Positions 52,463-62,152 of a DNA stretch of 64,000 bases are shown here, piece by piece; within the stretch, counting starts at the first letter, position 1; the number at the start of each line of letters is the position of its first letter. A model generated the notes under the pieces. The model saw only the letters and a list, made by a program, of their open reading frames with translations. It made no database searches and was not told where the DNA came from. Origin of the DNA: Kineobactrum salinum (GTDB lineage Bacteria; Pseudomonadota; Gammaproteobacteria; Pseudomonadales; Halieaceae); contig NZ_CP048711.1 in the NCBI RefSeq assembly GCF_010669285.1, positions 496,001-560,000 on the forward strand, in the 5' to 3' direction. The translations under genes and the position numbers were made by a program.

Positions 52463-54202
52463 TCAACCGCGCTGCGCGCTGATCCAGGCGTCGATGCGCT
52501 GCTCCAGCGCGTCCAGTGGAATCGCACCGGCGCCCAGCAAGGTATCGTGGAATGCGCGAACGTCAAACTGCTCGCCCAGCGCCTGTTCGGCGCGCGCACG
52601 CAGTTCCAGCATTTTCAGCTGGCCAATCTTGTAGGCCAGTGCCTGCCCGGGCCAGCCAATGTAGCGATCGATCTCGTTGACGATATCGGTTTCCGTCTTG
52701 CCCGCGTGGGCCATGAAGTAATCGATAGCCTGTTGCCGGCTCCAGCCAAAATAATGGATGCCCGTGTCCACCACCAGCCGCACCGCGCGCCACATGTCAT
52801 AGGTCAGCTGGCCGTAGCGTGAGTAGGGATCCGTATAGAGGCCCATCTGGTAGCCCAGCCGCTCCGAATACAAACCCCAGCCTTCGATGAAGGCGGTCTC
52901 ACCGCCGGTCTTGCGGAACATCGGCAGCTCATCCAGTTCCTGGGCCAGCGCGATCTGCAGGTGGTGCCCGGGCACTGCCTCATGCACACTCAGCACCTCC
53001 ATCTCGTACTTGGGCCGCACTTCCGGCCGGTGCAGGTTGACATAATAATAGCCAGCCCTGCTGCCATTGGCAGCGGGCCGGCTGTAGTAGGCGGTGGTGG
53101 TGTCCGGCGCGATCTCCGCCGGGATGGGCCGCACCCCATAGGGCATGCGCGGCAGCTTGCCAAACAGCTTGACCAGCTCCGGGTCCAGCCGTTTGGAGAC
53201 TGCGAGATAGCCTTCGTACAGCGCTTCCGCTGTGTCGTAGTAGAACTGCGGATCGTTGCGCAGGAAATCGTTGAAGGCCTGCAGGTCACCGTCAAAATCG
53301 ACGCTGTCTTTCACCGCCTCCATCTCGGCCAGCAGGCGCGCCACTTCCTCCTTGCCGGTTTCGTGGATGGTCTCGGGGCTCATGTCGGTGGTGGTGAATT
53401 GCGCGGCCAGGAAACGGTACAGTTCGTCCCCTCCGGGCAGGCTGCCGATGCCGGGCTGGTCACGGCAGGCCGGCAGATACGCGGAGGCGAGAAAGCCACC
53501 AAACTCCTGGAAGGCAGGATTGACCTGGTTGGCGATCACCTGCCGGGCGGTGGCGCGCATTTCCCGGCGCACGGTGTCCGACAGATTCTCAGGCAGCTCC
53601 AGGAAGGGTTTGAAGAAAGGGCTTGCCTCTGGCTCGGCAGCCACCAGGCGGTCGATCTGGTCGGGCACCCGCTCCATGACCACCCGTGCCTGGGTACGCT
53701 GCCGCAGCATGCCCTCCTCCAGCAGTTCCTGGTACTGGGCCAACAGCCTGGGCAGTGCCTGCAATCGCACCAGCCAGTCGCGGTAGTCCTGTTCCCGCTG
53801 GAAGTTGATCTGCTCCTGCATACTGTGCAGATGTTGCGGACCATTGCGCATGTCCACCGGCATCAGGTGCAGGCCGAGTTCATCCCGCCGGCGGGCATTC
53901 TCCAACCGCCGCAGCAGCATCGCATGGCTGAGCTGGTCCTGCTCGTTCAGGGCACTGACGTCAATGGCCTGTAAGCGCTGCAGAAATTCACCGCGCCGGG
54001 CATCGCGCTCGAAATGCGCCGCCAGACTCATGTCGTTCCAGCGGTCATTGCCGCTGCTATCACCCAGCCGGGTGCGCGCCTCCGGATGCTGATCGAGATA
54101 CCAGCTCCAGTGCTCGTCCAGCAGTTGATGAAAGTCATCCGCCGGCGCCGCGGCGGTCAGACTGGAGGCCAGTAGCAGCAGGGTGAAAATCAGGGCTCGC
54201 AT
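52463..54202 (-). CDS. DUF885 family exported hydrolase
   Basis: Secreted protein of 579 residues in the DUF885 (putative metallopeptidase-like) family. It has a signal peptide MRALIFTLLLLASSLTAAAP. The metal-site motif VLSVHEAVPGHHLQIALAQE and TAFIEGWGLYSERLGYQMG with AHAGKTETDIVNEIDRYIGW are characteristic. The start is the ATG at 54202 with AGGAGA upstream; a longer frame reaching 54901 is antisense to the next gene's coding region and is rejected. The substrate is unknown; peptides are likely. Confidence 0.9.
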   Translation of the reverse strand: MRALIFTLLLLASSLTAAAPADDFHQLLDEHWSWYLDQHPEARTRLGDSSGNDRWNDMSLAAHFERDARRGEFLQRLQAIDVSALNEQDQLSHAMLLRRLENARRRDELGLHLMPVDMRNGPQHLHSMQEQINFQREQDYRDWLVRLQALPRLLAQYQELLEEGMLRQRTQARVVMERVPDQIDRLVAAEPEASPFFKPFLELPENLSDTVRREMRATARQVIANQVNPAFQEFGGFLASAYLPACRDQPGIGSLPGGDELYRFLAAQFTTTDMSPETIHETGKEEVARLLAEMEAVKDSVDFDGDLQAFNDFLRNDPQFYYDTAEALYEGYLAVSKRLDPELVKLFGKLPRMPYGVRPIPAEIAPDTTTAYYSRPAANGSRAGYYYVNLHRPEVRPKYEMEVLSVHEAVPGHHLQIALAQELDELPMFRKTGGETAFIEGWGLYSERLGYQMGLYTDPYSRYGQLTYDMWRAVRLVVDTGIHYFGWSRQQAIDYFMAHAGKTETDIVNEIDRYIGWPGQALAYKIGQLKMLELRARAEQALGEQFDVRAFHDTLLGAGAIPLDALEQRIDAWISAQRG

Positions 54203-54255
54203 GGGGAATCTCCTGTAAGGGGTTAGTTGCCGCGACGCAATCGGGCGAGCGGGGT

Positions 54256-55383
54256 TCAGGCCTGCGGCAATACCAGGTATTTCTCGCCGGTGGCGCGCCG
54301 GTTGTAGGCCACGACCACCTCCGGGTCGAGCATTTCGGCCAGCGAGATCCGGCGAGTGTAGTGGCTGGCGAATGTCGTCTTGATTTCGTCCGCCACCCGG
54401 GCGCGCAGCTCCGCGCCCCGCTGCATGCCTATCTTCTGCAGGAAGATCGGCAGCAGCCAGCCACCCATACCCCAGGCAAAGCCAAAGTTGCGGCTCAGCA
54501 GGGTGGGGCCGGGATCCAGGACGCCGTAGATATACAGCTGCTTGTGAGTAGTGGAGCCGTAGCGGTTGTACTCGCTCATTTCGCTGGCCGCCGCCGCCTC
54601 CATCGCAGTGAGAATGTGGCTGGCCAGCTTGCCGCCGCCGATCGCATCGAAGGCCAGCGTAGCCCCGGTCTCGCTCAGCGCCGCCTGCAATTGCGGCTTG
54701 AAGTCGTCTGCTTCGGAGTTCACCACATGGCTCGCACCCTGGTCGCGCAGCAGGGTCTCCTGTTCCGGCTTGCGAACAATATTCACCAGCGGGATGGTGT
54801 CGCGCTGGCAAAGCCGGTTCAGCATCTGCCCCAGATTGGAGGCCGCCGCGGTGTGCACCAGTGCCGTGTGACCCTCCACCTTCAGCGTCTCCACCATGCA
54901 CAGGGCAGTCATCGGATTGACGAAACAGGAGGCACCCTCCTCCGCGCTGGTCTCCTCGTTCAGCTCCAGGCAGGTGTGGACATTGACACAGCGGTACTGG
55001 GCAAACATTTCCCCGCCGAAAACTCCCACCGTCTTGCCCAGCAGAGCCTGGGCCGCGGCGGAGTCGCCGGCGGCGATGACCTTGCCCGCACCCTCGTTGC
55101 CGGCCGGCAGCGCCTGCCCCAGCCGCGCCTGCACTGACGCCATCGCCTGCGGCGGTATGTCCGCGCTCAGTACCGGCCGCGCGGCGCTGCCCGACGTGCG
55201 GGCGCGGCTCATGTCCGCCGGCCCGAACAGCAGGAACAGGTCCGATGGATTTATCGGCGCAGCGCCGACCTCGACCAACACTTCATCCGGCCCCGGCTGC
55301 GGCACCGGCACTTCCTCCAGCCACACACTCAGGGTATTGTCGTCGCTGATGCGAGTACGCAATTGTAATCCTGTCTCTGCCAT
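54256..55383 (-). CDS. MDR-superfamily zinc-type alcohol dehydrogenase/quinone oxidoreductase
   Basis: NAD(P)-dependent medium-chain dehydrogenase/reductase, 375 residues. It has the GroES-like N-terminus (PVPQPGPDEVLVEVGAAPIN, PAGNEGAGKVIAAGDSAAAQ) and a cofactor domain (ALVHTAAASNLGQMLNRLCQ, LAFDAIGGGKLASHI). The catalytic zinc ligands of true alcohol dehydrogenases are not evident, which favours a quinone-oxidoreductase/enoyl-reductase-like activity. The ATG at 55383 has GAGGA 7 nt upstream; an earlier ATG at 55398 lacks one. The gap to the DUF885 start is 53 nt, so the two may be co-transcribed. Confidence 0.85.
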   Translation of the reverse strand: MAETGLQLRTRISDDNTLSVWLEEVPVPQPGPDEVLVEVGAAPINPSDLFLLFGPADMSRARTSGSAARPVLSADIPPQAMASVQARLGQALPAGNEGAGKVIAAGDSAAAQALLGKTVGVFGGEMFAQYRCVNVHTCLELNEETSAEEGASCFVNPMTALCMVETLKVEGHTALVHTAAASNLGQMLNRLCQRDTIPLVNIVRKPEQETLLRDQGASHVVNSEADDFKPQLQAALSETGATLAFDAIGGGKLASHILTAMEAAAASEMSEYNRYGSTTHKQLYIYGVLDPGPTLLSRNFGFAWGMGGWLLPIFLQKIGMQRGAELRARVADEIKTTFASHYTRRISLAEMLDPEVVVAYNRRATGEKYLVLPQA

Positions 55384-55664
55384 GATCTGGTCCTCCATCG
55401 GTTTGCTCGCCCTAGGTTGACACTATAGCGGATACCGTGAACCGATACCTGCTGCATCGAACCGGGGCATACTGCCGTCGACCAATAATAGCACCCAGGA
55501 CCACCCCAATAATCAGCCGACACTGACCAGGTAGTGAGCTGCACAGATACAAGCCTCTCTGTCCCGCTCATTGCAACGCATTGAAACCAGGGCTATTCTT
55601 GGTCCCGTCAATCAACCACACCGGACTGGCAAAAATTTACCCATAACCTCCCAAAGTGGCCTCT

Positions 55665-57335
55665 ATGTTCCGTGTAGCGCTTTTGCTCTGGTTTTCACTC
55701 TGCTCCGGCGCCGCCTCGTCCAGCGCCCTGCCCAGGCCCGCGGGCCTGGAGCCTGCCGTACAGTTCTGGACCAGGATTTATACCGAAGTATCCACCCGCC
55801 AGGGATACCTCCATGACGCTTCCAATCTCGCTGTCGTTTACCAGACGCTGTCGTTTCCGCCAGGCCTGTCACCGGCACAACAAAATGACAGGATCGCGGC
55901 CAGCAAACGGCAGTATCGGCAGGCCCTGGCCGCCCTGGGCTCAGGCAAGCAAAGCGCGCTGAGTGAGCTGGAGGCCCGCGTCCAACAGGCCTGGCCCGTG
56001 GGTACCGACGCCGCCACATTCCGCCAGGCGGCCGAAAATGTGCGCTTTCAGCGCGGCCAGTCGGACCGTTTTCGTGCCGGGGTCGTCAGGGCCGGGCAAT
56101 GGAAGTCCCATATCCGCGCGGTCCTGGCCCGGCATGAGCTGCCCGCTGAACTGGAGGTATTGCCCCATGTTGAATCATCGTTCAACCCCAACGCCTGGTC
56201 CAAAGCGGCGGCAGCGGGAATGTGGCAATTCATGCCGGCGACCGCCCAACGCTACATGTTGGTGGACTCCATCGTCGATCAACGCATGGACCCCTATGTC
56301 TCCACTGAAGCGGCAGCCGCCTTGCTGAAGCGGAACTACCAGCTTACCGGCTCGTGGCCGCTGGCGCTTACCGCCTACAATGTCGGTGCCAACGGCATGA
56401 TGCGGGCCACCAGGGCCGTGGGAACAACAGATATCGCACTCATCGTGGCGAAATACCGGGGCTCCAACTTCGGTTTTGCGTCCCGTAATTTCTATGCCTC
56501 CTTTCTTGCCGCGCTGGAGGTTGACCGCAACGCAGCACAATACTTCGGTGATCTCCAGCCAGCTGCGCCGCTGAGTTATGACACAGTAACCACGACGGAT
56601 TACGTACCCGCTGCCGCCCTGGCCCGTACGGTGGGTGTCGGCGTTGAAGAGCTGCGTCAGTACAATCCCTCCTTGCTGGAGCCGGTATGGACCGGTGAAA
56701 AATATATCCCGCGGGATTTCCAGTTGCGACTGCCCCAGGGCCAGCGGCCGATCAGTTTGAGCGAGGCGCTTGCGGCCATCCCTGCAAGCTTGCGCTATGA
56801 CCACCAGCAGCCTGATGTGCTTCATCGCATAGCGGGCGGCGAGTCCCTGTCGATCATCGCCCGGCGTTACAATACCTCCGTGGCCACCTTGATGTCGCTC
56901 AACGGCCTCCGCGATGCCCACCGGATACGGGCCGGCCAGGACCTGCGCTTGCCCGGCGTCATTCCCTCCTCCAGGGGCGCCACCCGCACGGCGAGCATAG
57001 CCCGTCGCCCTGCGGGTGCTGGCGCAGACAACTATGTGGTCCAGCGGGGCGACTCCCTGTGGAGTATTGCGAGAAGACTCGGTGTGTCCCAGCGGCAACT
57101 GGTCAGTCTCAACAATATCGACAAACGCCGCTATCTGAAACCGGGGCAGCGCCTGCAAATACCCTCCGCCGAAACCTCCGGCACGGGCACCTACGTTATC
57201 CGGTCCGGAGATTCCCTGTGGGAAATTGCCCGGCGCTTCAACCTCTCCCATCAGGATCTGGCTGCCTGGAACAATCTGGGTAACAAGCACAGTATACAAC
57301 CTGGTCAAGTACTCAAGCTGGCAGCCGTGGACTGA
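55665..57335 (+). CDS. Lytic transglycosylase with LysM repeats (MltD-like)
   Basis: Periplasmic murein lytic transglycosylase, 556 residues. A signal peptide (MFRVALLLWFSLCSGAAS) is followed by an SLT domain with the catalytic Glu in LEVLPHVESSFNPNAWSKA and the motifs AGMWQFMPATAQRY and WPLALTAYNVGANGMMRA. Three LysM modules follow: VLHRIAGGESLSIIARRYN, NYVVQRGDSLWSIARRLG and YVIRSGDSLWEIARRFN. LysM anchors the enzyme to glycan strands. A GTG three codons upstream (55656) is an alternative start. It is divergent from the MDR gene across a 281-nt spacer. Confidence 0.93.
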   Translation: MFRVALLLWFSLCSGAASSSALPRPAGLEPAVQFWTRIYTEVSTRQGYLHDASNLAVVYQTLSFPPGLSPAQQNDRIAASKRQYRQALAALGSGKQSALSELEARVQQAWPVGTDAATFRQAAENVRFQRGQSDRFRAGVVRAGQWKSHIRAVLARHELPAELEVLPHVESSFNPNAWSKAAAAGMWQFMPATAQRYMLVDSIVDQRMDPYVSTEAAAALLKRNYQLTGSWPLALTAYNVGANGMMRATRAVGTTDIALIVAKYRGSNFGFASRNFYASFLAALEVDRNAAQYFGDLQPAAPLSYDTVTTTDYVPAAALARTVGVGVEELRQYNPSLLEPVWTGEKYIPRDFQLRLPQGQRPISLSEALAAIPASLRYDHQQPDVLHRIAGGESLSIIARRYNTSVATLMSLNGLRDAHRIRAGQDLRLPGVIPSSRGATRTASIARRPAGAGADNYVVQRGDSLWSIARRLGVSQRQLVSLNNIDKRRYLKPGQRLQIPSAETSGTGTYVIRSGDSLWEIARRFNLSHQDLAAWNNLGNKHSIQPGQVLKLAAVD

Positions 57336-57438
57336 ACCAGGGCAAGCCCGGCCCCAAATCGGTGCTCAAGTAACCTGTTCCCGGGATTCACTATAGCGGA
57401 TACTGCAGTCTGCCACTTATGCTTCGGAACAGGGCCCC

Positions 57439-59681
57439 ATGAATGTATTGCTGCAACTGACCCGCATTGTCCAGGCCGCCGCCCAGGCGGACCAGACCGA
57501 GGATCAGGTCAAACTCATTGTCGAGGCCATCCACCAGGCCATTGCCGTTGATGTCTGCAGCCTCTACATCAACGCCGGCGATGGCAGCATGGTGTTGATG
57601 GCCAGCCACGGCCTGGATCCCGGCGCGGTCGGCCGCAGCCGGCTGCCCGCGGGTCGCGGGCTGGTGGGGCTGGTGGCACAGTCACGCCACCCGGTCAATG
57701 TCGCGGATGCTGCCGCACATCCCGATTTCTGTTATCTGGCGGAGACCCGCGAAGACGAGTTTCGCAGCTTCTGCGGGATCCCGGTGGTACGCGCCGGCGC
57801 GGTGATCGGCGTACTGGTGGTGCAGTCCCGCGAGGGCCGGGTGATGTCCGAGGAAGAGCAGGCGTTCCTGGTCACTCTGTCCACCCAGCTGGCACTGGTA
57901 TTGCCGCCCGACCCGCTGGCCGGACACAGCCCTGCCAGTGCCACGCGGCGCCTGCGCGGGGTCAAGGGTGCTCCCGGCACCGGTATCGGCAGCGCCTGGC
58001 TGTCTGAGACCGTGGATCTGTACGCCGTGCCGGATCGCCCCTGTCAGGATGCCAGCGCGAGTATCCGGGAATGGCATGAGTTGCTGGCGCAGGTCAGCAA
58101 CGACGTCGAAGCCGAACGCAAGGCGATGGGAAAGGAGTTGTCAGACAGTGTCTGCGCCATCTTTACCGCCTACCAGATGTTGCTCAATGACCCCGATCTG
58201 CGGCTGGGGGTGGAACGGGCCATCGCCCAGGGACAGTGGTTGCCCGGCGCCCTGCGCCAGGTGGTGCACCACTACGCCGAGGTCTTCCTGGCGATGGAGG
58301 ACCCCTATCTGCGGGCACGCCACGAAGACCTGCACCACCTCGGCAACAAGTTGTACCTGGCCTGGAGCGGGGCCCCGGAAAACAGGCCCCAGGGCGGGTC
58401 CGGCCCGCTGATTCTGGTCGGCGGCAAGGTCAGCGTCTCGGACATCGCCGCCTGCGACCCGCAGCGGCTGGCCGGGATCGTCTGCTTCGAAGGTTCCAGT
58501 CTGTCCCATACCGCGGTGCTGGCCAATGCGCTGGGGTGCCCGCGGTGATGGGCACCGGCATTCTGAAAGGTCTGTAGGATGGCGATCCACTGATCGTCGA
58601 CGGCAATACCGGCCAGGTGATCCTGCGCCCCGGGGAATCGGTACTGCGGGAATTCGAACGGCTGCAGCTGGTGGAACAGACACTGCGGGGCGAGCTCGCC
58701 AGCCTGCGCGACCTGCCTGCCACTACCACCGACGGCGAACGGGTGCAGCTGCTGGCCAATACCGGCCTGCTGGCCGACATCTCTCCCGGCCTTGCCAATG
58801 GCGCAGAAGGCATCGGCCTGTACCGCACCGAAATGCCGTTCATGATCAGCGAGACCTTTCCCTCCGAAGAGGAACAGCTGCACACCTACAGCCAGGTGCT
58901 GGCCGCCTACCGCGGCCGCCCGGTCTATATGCGGACCCTGGATATCGGCGGTGACAAACCACTGCCGTACTTTCCGATCCACGAGGAAAATCCCGCCCTC
59001 GGCTGGCGCGGCATTCGCTTCTGCCTGGACAACAGCTCGTTGCTGATGACTCAGCTGCGGGCCATGCTACGGGCCGCCGGCAGTGGCGAAGAACTCCACA
59101 TCCTGCTGCCGATGGTCAGCAATACCGGAGAGATCGACGCTTTTCAGGGTCTGCTTGGCGATGCGCTGGAGCAGTTGGCCGGCGAGCATGTGACGGTACG
59201 GCGCCCGCGGATAGGTATCATGGTGGAGGTACCGGCCGCGATCTCCCTGCTGCCCGCCTGGGCCGGCAAGCTGGACTTCATCTCCATCGGCTCCAATGAC
59301 CTGAGCCAGTACCTGCTGGCTCTTGACCGCAACAACCCGCGAGTGGCGGGCGCCTACGACCATATTCACCCGGCGGTACTGCATGAGATCGCGCGCATCG
59401 CTGCGACTGCCAAGCGGATGCAATTGCCATTGAGCCTGTGCGGCGAAATGGCCTCGGACCCGGCAGCGGTAGTGTTCCTGCTGGGAACCGGGGTGCGCAC
59501 CCTGAGCATGAGCGCCTCCAAGTTGCCGCGCATCAAATGGCTGCTGCGCTCAATCTCGGCGGCCGAGGCGGAGCAACTGGCGCAGCAGGCGCTGGAACTG
59601 GACAACGTCGCCGCGATCCGCCAGTTGCTGGAGGGTGCTCTGCAACAGCGGGGGCTCGGCCGCCTGCTGGGCATCGAGTGA
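57439..59681 (+). pseudogene. ptsP: PEP-protein phosphotransferase PtsP (EI-Ntr), broken by frameshift and in-frame stop
   Basis: Enzyme I of the nitrogen PTS, about 748 residues when repaired; it passes phosphate from PEP to NPr. An N-terminal GAF domain (LTRIVQAAAQADQTEDQVKL, GLVGLVAQSRHPVNVADAAA) is followed by the PEP-utiliser N domain (GVKGAPGTGIGSAW), the phosphohistidine segment FEGSSLSHTAVLANALG and the TIM-barrel (GIGLYRTEMPFMISETFPSE, LDFISIGSNDLSQYLLALD, LPLSLCGEMASDPAAV). There are two lesions. One base is missing at GGGG 58533-58536, and in the restored frame a TAG sits at 58575-58577 before DGDPLIVDGNTGQV. The double lesion makes true inactivation more credible here than elsewhere, but sequencing error is still possible. 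The usual upstream rppH gene is absent. Confidence 0.85.
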
Positions 59682-59727
59682 TATACTGATGCCCTGCCAA
59701 TTGCTACAGGAGGTGCACAAGCAGGCC

Positions 59728-60606
59728 ATGACCGCGCTGGACACCGGCAACCAGCCGCTCACGGAGCGGCAGCTGCAAGCCCATATCGCGCAGGCACTGG
59801 CCGTCACCATGCCCGACAACCTGGAGTCCCGCAGCCTCTACCGCCTGCTGTGCACGTGGTTCAAGCCGGTGGTATCGGGGCTGGAACGGATTCCCGGGGA
59901 ACCCTGCCTGTTTGTCGGCAACCACAGTCTATTCGCGCTCGACGGACTGGTCATGACCAGCGTGATGCGGCAGGGTTACGGCCGTTTTTTGCGCCCCATG
60001 GGCGACAAATTGCTGTTCACCAACGACATCGCCAGCCGCGCCCTGTTGTCCCGGGGCATCGTGATGGGCCACCCGGAGGTCTGCGGGGCGCTGATGGCGC
60101 ACGGCCAGGATCTGCTGGTGTTTCCCGGCGGTGCCCACGAGGCGGTCAAGCCCAGCCGGCAGCGCTACCAGCTGCAGTGGAAAGAGCGGTTCGGCTTCAT
60201 CAAGCTGGCGGCGCGGTACGGCTATACCATCATGCCCTTCGGCATCGTCGGGCCGGATGAATTCTACAGTCACCTGATCGAGAGCGAAGACCTGGCCGAC
60301 TCACCGCCCGGTCGTCTGCTGCGCCAGCTGGGCCTGATCACCGAGCATACCCGCCACGACCTGCTGCCACCGCTGGCACTGGGTGCACTGGGCACCCTGC
60401 TGCCCAAACCCCAGCGCTGTTTCATTGGTTTTGGCGAGCCGCTGAGCCTGGCACGCTACCGCAAGCGCGGCCCCGGCCCCGCCCAGCGAACCAAACTTCG
60501 CGACCAGATTGCCAGCAGCATTGAGCAGCAGCTGGCCCAGTTGCTGCTGGTGCGCGAGCAACGCCGCTCCGAGGACGGCCTGCTGCGGCGCATACTGACG
60601 CTCTAA
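59728..60606 (+). CDS. Lysophospholipid acyltransferase (LPLAT, MGAT/DGAT-like) family protein
   Basis: Predicted membrane acyltransferase, about 292 residues. The acceptor motif VGNHSLFALDGLVM (HX5D rather than the usual HX4D) and the FPGGAHEA block typical of the diacylglycerol-acyltransferase-like subgroup are visible, with LKLAARYGYTIMPFGIVGPD-type surroundings. The start may be the ATG at 59728, which has AGGAGG about 13 nt upstream, or the ATG at 59689. It lies just after ptsP and may be read from it. It may act in storage lipid or membrane lipid synthesis; the substrate is not visible. Confidence 0.82.
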   Translation: MTALDTGNQPLTERQLQAHIAQALAVTMPDNLESRSLYRLLCTWFKPVVSGLERIPGEPCLFVGNHSLFALDGLVMTSVMRQGYGRFLRPMGDKLLFTNDIASRALLSRGIVMGHPEVCGALMAHGQDLLVFPGGAHEAVKPSRQRYQLQWKERFGFIKLAARYGYTIMPFGIVGPDEFYSHLIESEDLADSPPGRLLRQLGLITEHTRHDLLPPLALGALGTLLPKPQRCFIGFGEPLSLARYRKRGPGPAQRTKLRDQIASSIEQQLAQLLLVREQRRSEDGLLRRILTL

Positions 60607-60777
60607 CAGGGTGAGACCTGGTTCGACCATGACTGGATCCATACTCAGGGAATCAACCCAGGTTGCGGACATAGTCCCGCTCGATCATATGGATCAACTG
60701 TCCTTCGTCCACACCGGTAAACAGACCCAGACCTCGTTCACTGTGAATGGTGCGCTCTGGCCCTGCCTTGCTTTTTG

Positions 60778-62133
60778 TCAGGTTTCGGTATCAAACCGGG
60801 CTGAAGTGGCCAGTGGACGCAGATAGCGCTGTATCGGACCAGTGTCGGCACTGGCCGAGAAAAAGGCAATCACCAGATCACGGCCAGGCGATACGTAAAG
60901 CCCCTGACCGAACATCCCGCTTTTGAAAAAATCGCCGTCCGCGAAAACGGCATCCCACTGTCGACTATTCCCGAGAATGGGGGCATTCAGGCGTTCGGTG
61001 AACACAGGGCCGTCATAGCCCGCCATGAAAAATTCCGGTCCCCTGACTCCCGAACGTATGCGCTCAATGATCTCCGGCCCCACAATCTGTCTGCTGGAAA
61101 CGCTTGGCCAACTCGGCGTGTACAGCATGCCAAACCGTGCCATATCCCGCAGGCGACTGGACACCAACCCGTGCACCGCCGCGGTTCCATCGGGGGCAAG
61201 GTGTACTTGCAGGTCGCCCTCCACAGCCATGTGCGACCACACGCGTTGCTCAAATACATCCGCCCATGCCCGCTGTGTAACCTCTTCGATCAGCAACACC
61301 AGCGCCTGGGTAACCGGGGAGCCGTAGTCGAAGCTTTCCCCAGGCTCCCGTATTTTACGGGCATCTTTCAGGACCTCCCGCACGGTTTCGGACTTGCCGG
61401 TAGCCGGATTCACTTCGCCAAACTCGGCAAAGAACATTCTTGATGCAATGGATGCGGGGTCGGCGCGGGTGCGGCTGTCTTCTTCCGTGTCCAGTCCGGG
61501 AGTCATATCCAGGATATCGATGATGCGAATGCCGGACCACGCCGTCGCCAGAAAATCAGGCATGTAATGACCGTAGGTTTTGTGCGCATCAATCAGGCCA
61601 TCGTTGATCAGCAGGTCCACCAGCAGCGAGGCCATGAGCTTGGCGTTGGACGCCCACAGGTGGTTGTCTTCGGGCTGCATACCCGGGTATTGTTCGTAAA
61701 CCACCCTGCCCCGGTGCACGACCACAAAACCCTGTGCAAAACTCTCCGGATGCAGCAGAAATTGATCGAGACTGAGCTCCCCCAGGGCGGAAACAGCACG
61801 GGTATCCCCGATTTGCGGATCGAGCGTCCGCGGCAGGCTACGGGTCGGCGCCGAGCGTGGTATCACAGCCGTGGGCAGGCTTTGTGCCGCATGCCCCAGC
61901 CAGTACAGCGCCACATCCCCGCCCTTCAGAATCGAGGCCACGCTGACACTCTGCCCCAGGCTCTGAGCTTCATCGAGGGAGAACCCCTCCCTGGCCCGGG
62001 TGACGGGCAGCCGAGTGCTGTCACTCGCCTGCAACGTGACCGGTGACAGGCTCAAGCTCAGGGCAACAATTGAGTACGCCGATATAAAAAACGCCCTCTT
62101 CAGGGGGACGAAAACACGGGAACCTCGAGACAT
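60778..62133 (-). CDS. Serine hydrolase of the beta-lactamase (class C/PBP-like) family
   Basis: Exported serine hydrolase of 451 residues with an N-terminal signal/anchor (AFFISAYSIVALSLSLSPV). The SXXK motif is LWASNAKLMASLL, the Tyr motif FDYGSPVTQALVLL (Tyr-Gly-Ser in place of YXN), and the HLAPDGTAAVHGLVSSRLRD region follows. Such proteins are esterases or D-aminopeptidase-like enzymes as often as beta-lactamases. It lies 19 nt after the TonB receptor gene, so it may process the same ligand. A GGAAGGCAGGT just before the ATG supports the start. Confidence 0.87.
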   Translation of the reverse strand: MSRGSRVFVPLKRAFFISAYSIVALSLSLSPVTLQASDSTRLPVTRAREGFSLDEAQSLGQSVSVASILKGGDVALYWLGHAAQSLPTAVIPRSAPTRSLPRTLDPQIGDTRAVSALGELSLDQFLLHPESFAQGFVVVHRGRVVYEQYPGMQPEDNHLWASNAKLMASLLVDLLINDGLIDAHKTYGHYMPDFLATAWSGIRIIDILDMTPGLDTEEDSRTRADPASIASRMFFAEFGEVNPATGKSETVREVLKDARKIREPGESFDYGSPVTQALVLLIEEVTQRAWADVFEQRVWSHMAVEGDLQVHLAPDGTAAVHGLVSSRLRDMARFGMLYTPSWPSVSSRQIVGPEIIERIRSGVRGPEFFMAGYDGPVFTERLNAPILGNSRQWDAVFADGDFFKSGMFGQGLYVSPGRDLVIAFFSASADTGPIQRYLRPLATSARFDTET

Positions 62134-62152
62134 ACCTGCCTTCCAGAAAATG

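Noticed and set aside
54203-54901. N-terminal extension of the DUF885 protein
   Set aside because: It overlaps the MDR gene, lacks homology-like features, and the internal ATG has both a Shine-Dalgarno and a signal peptide.
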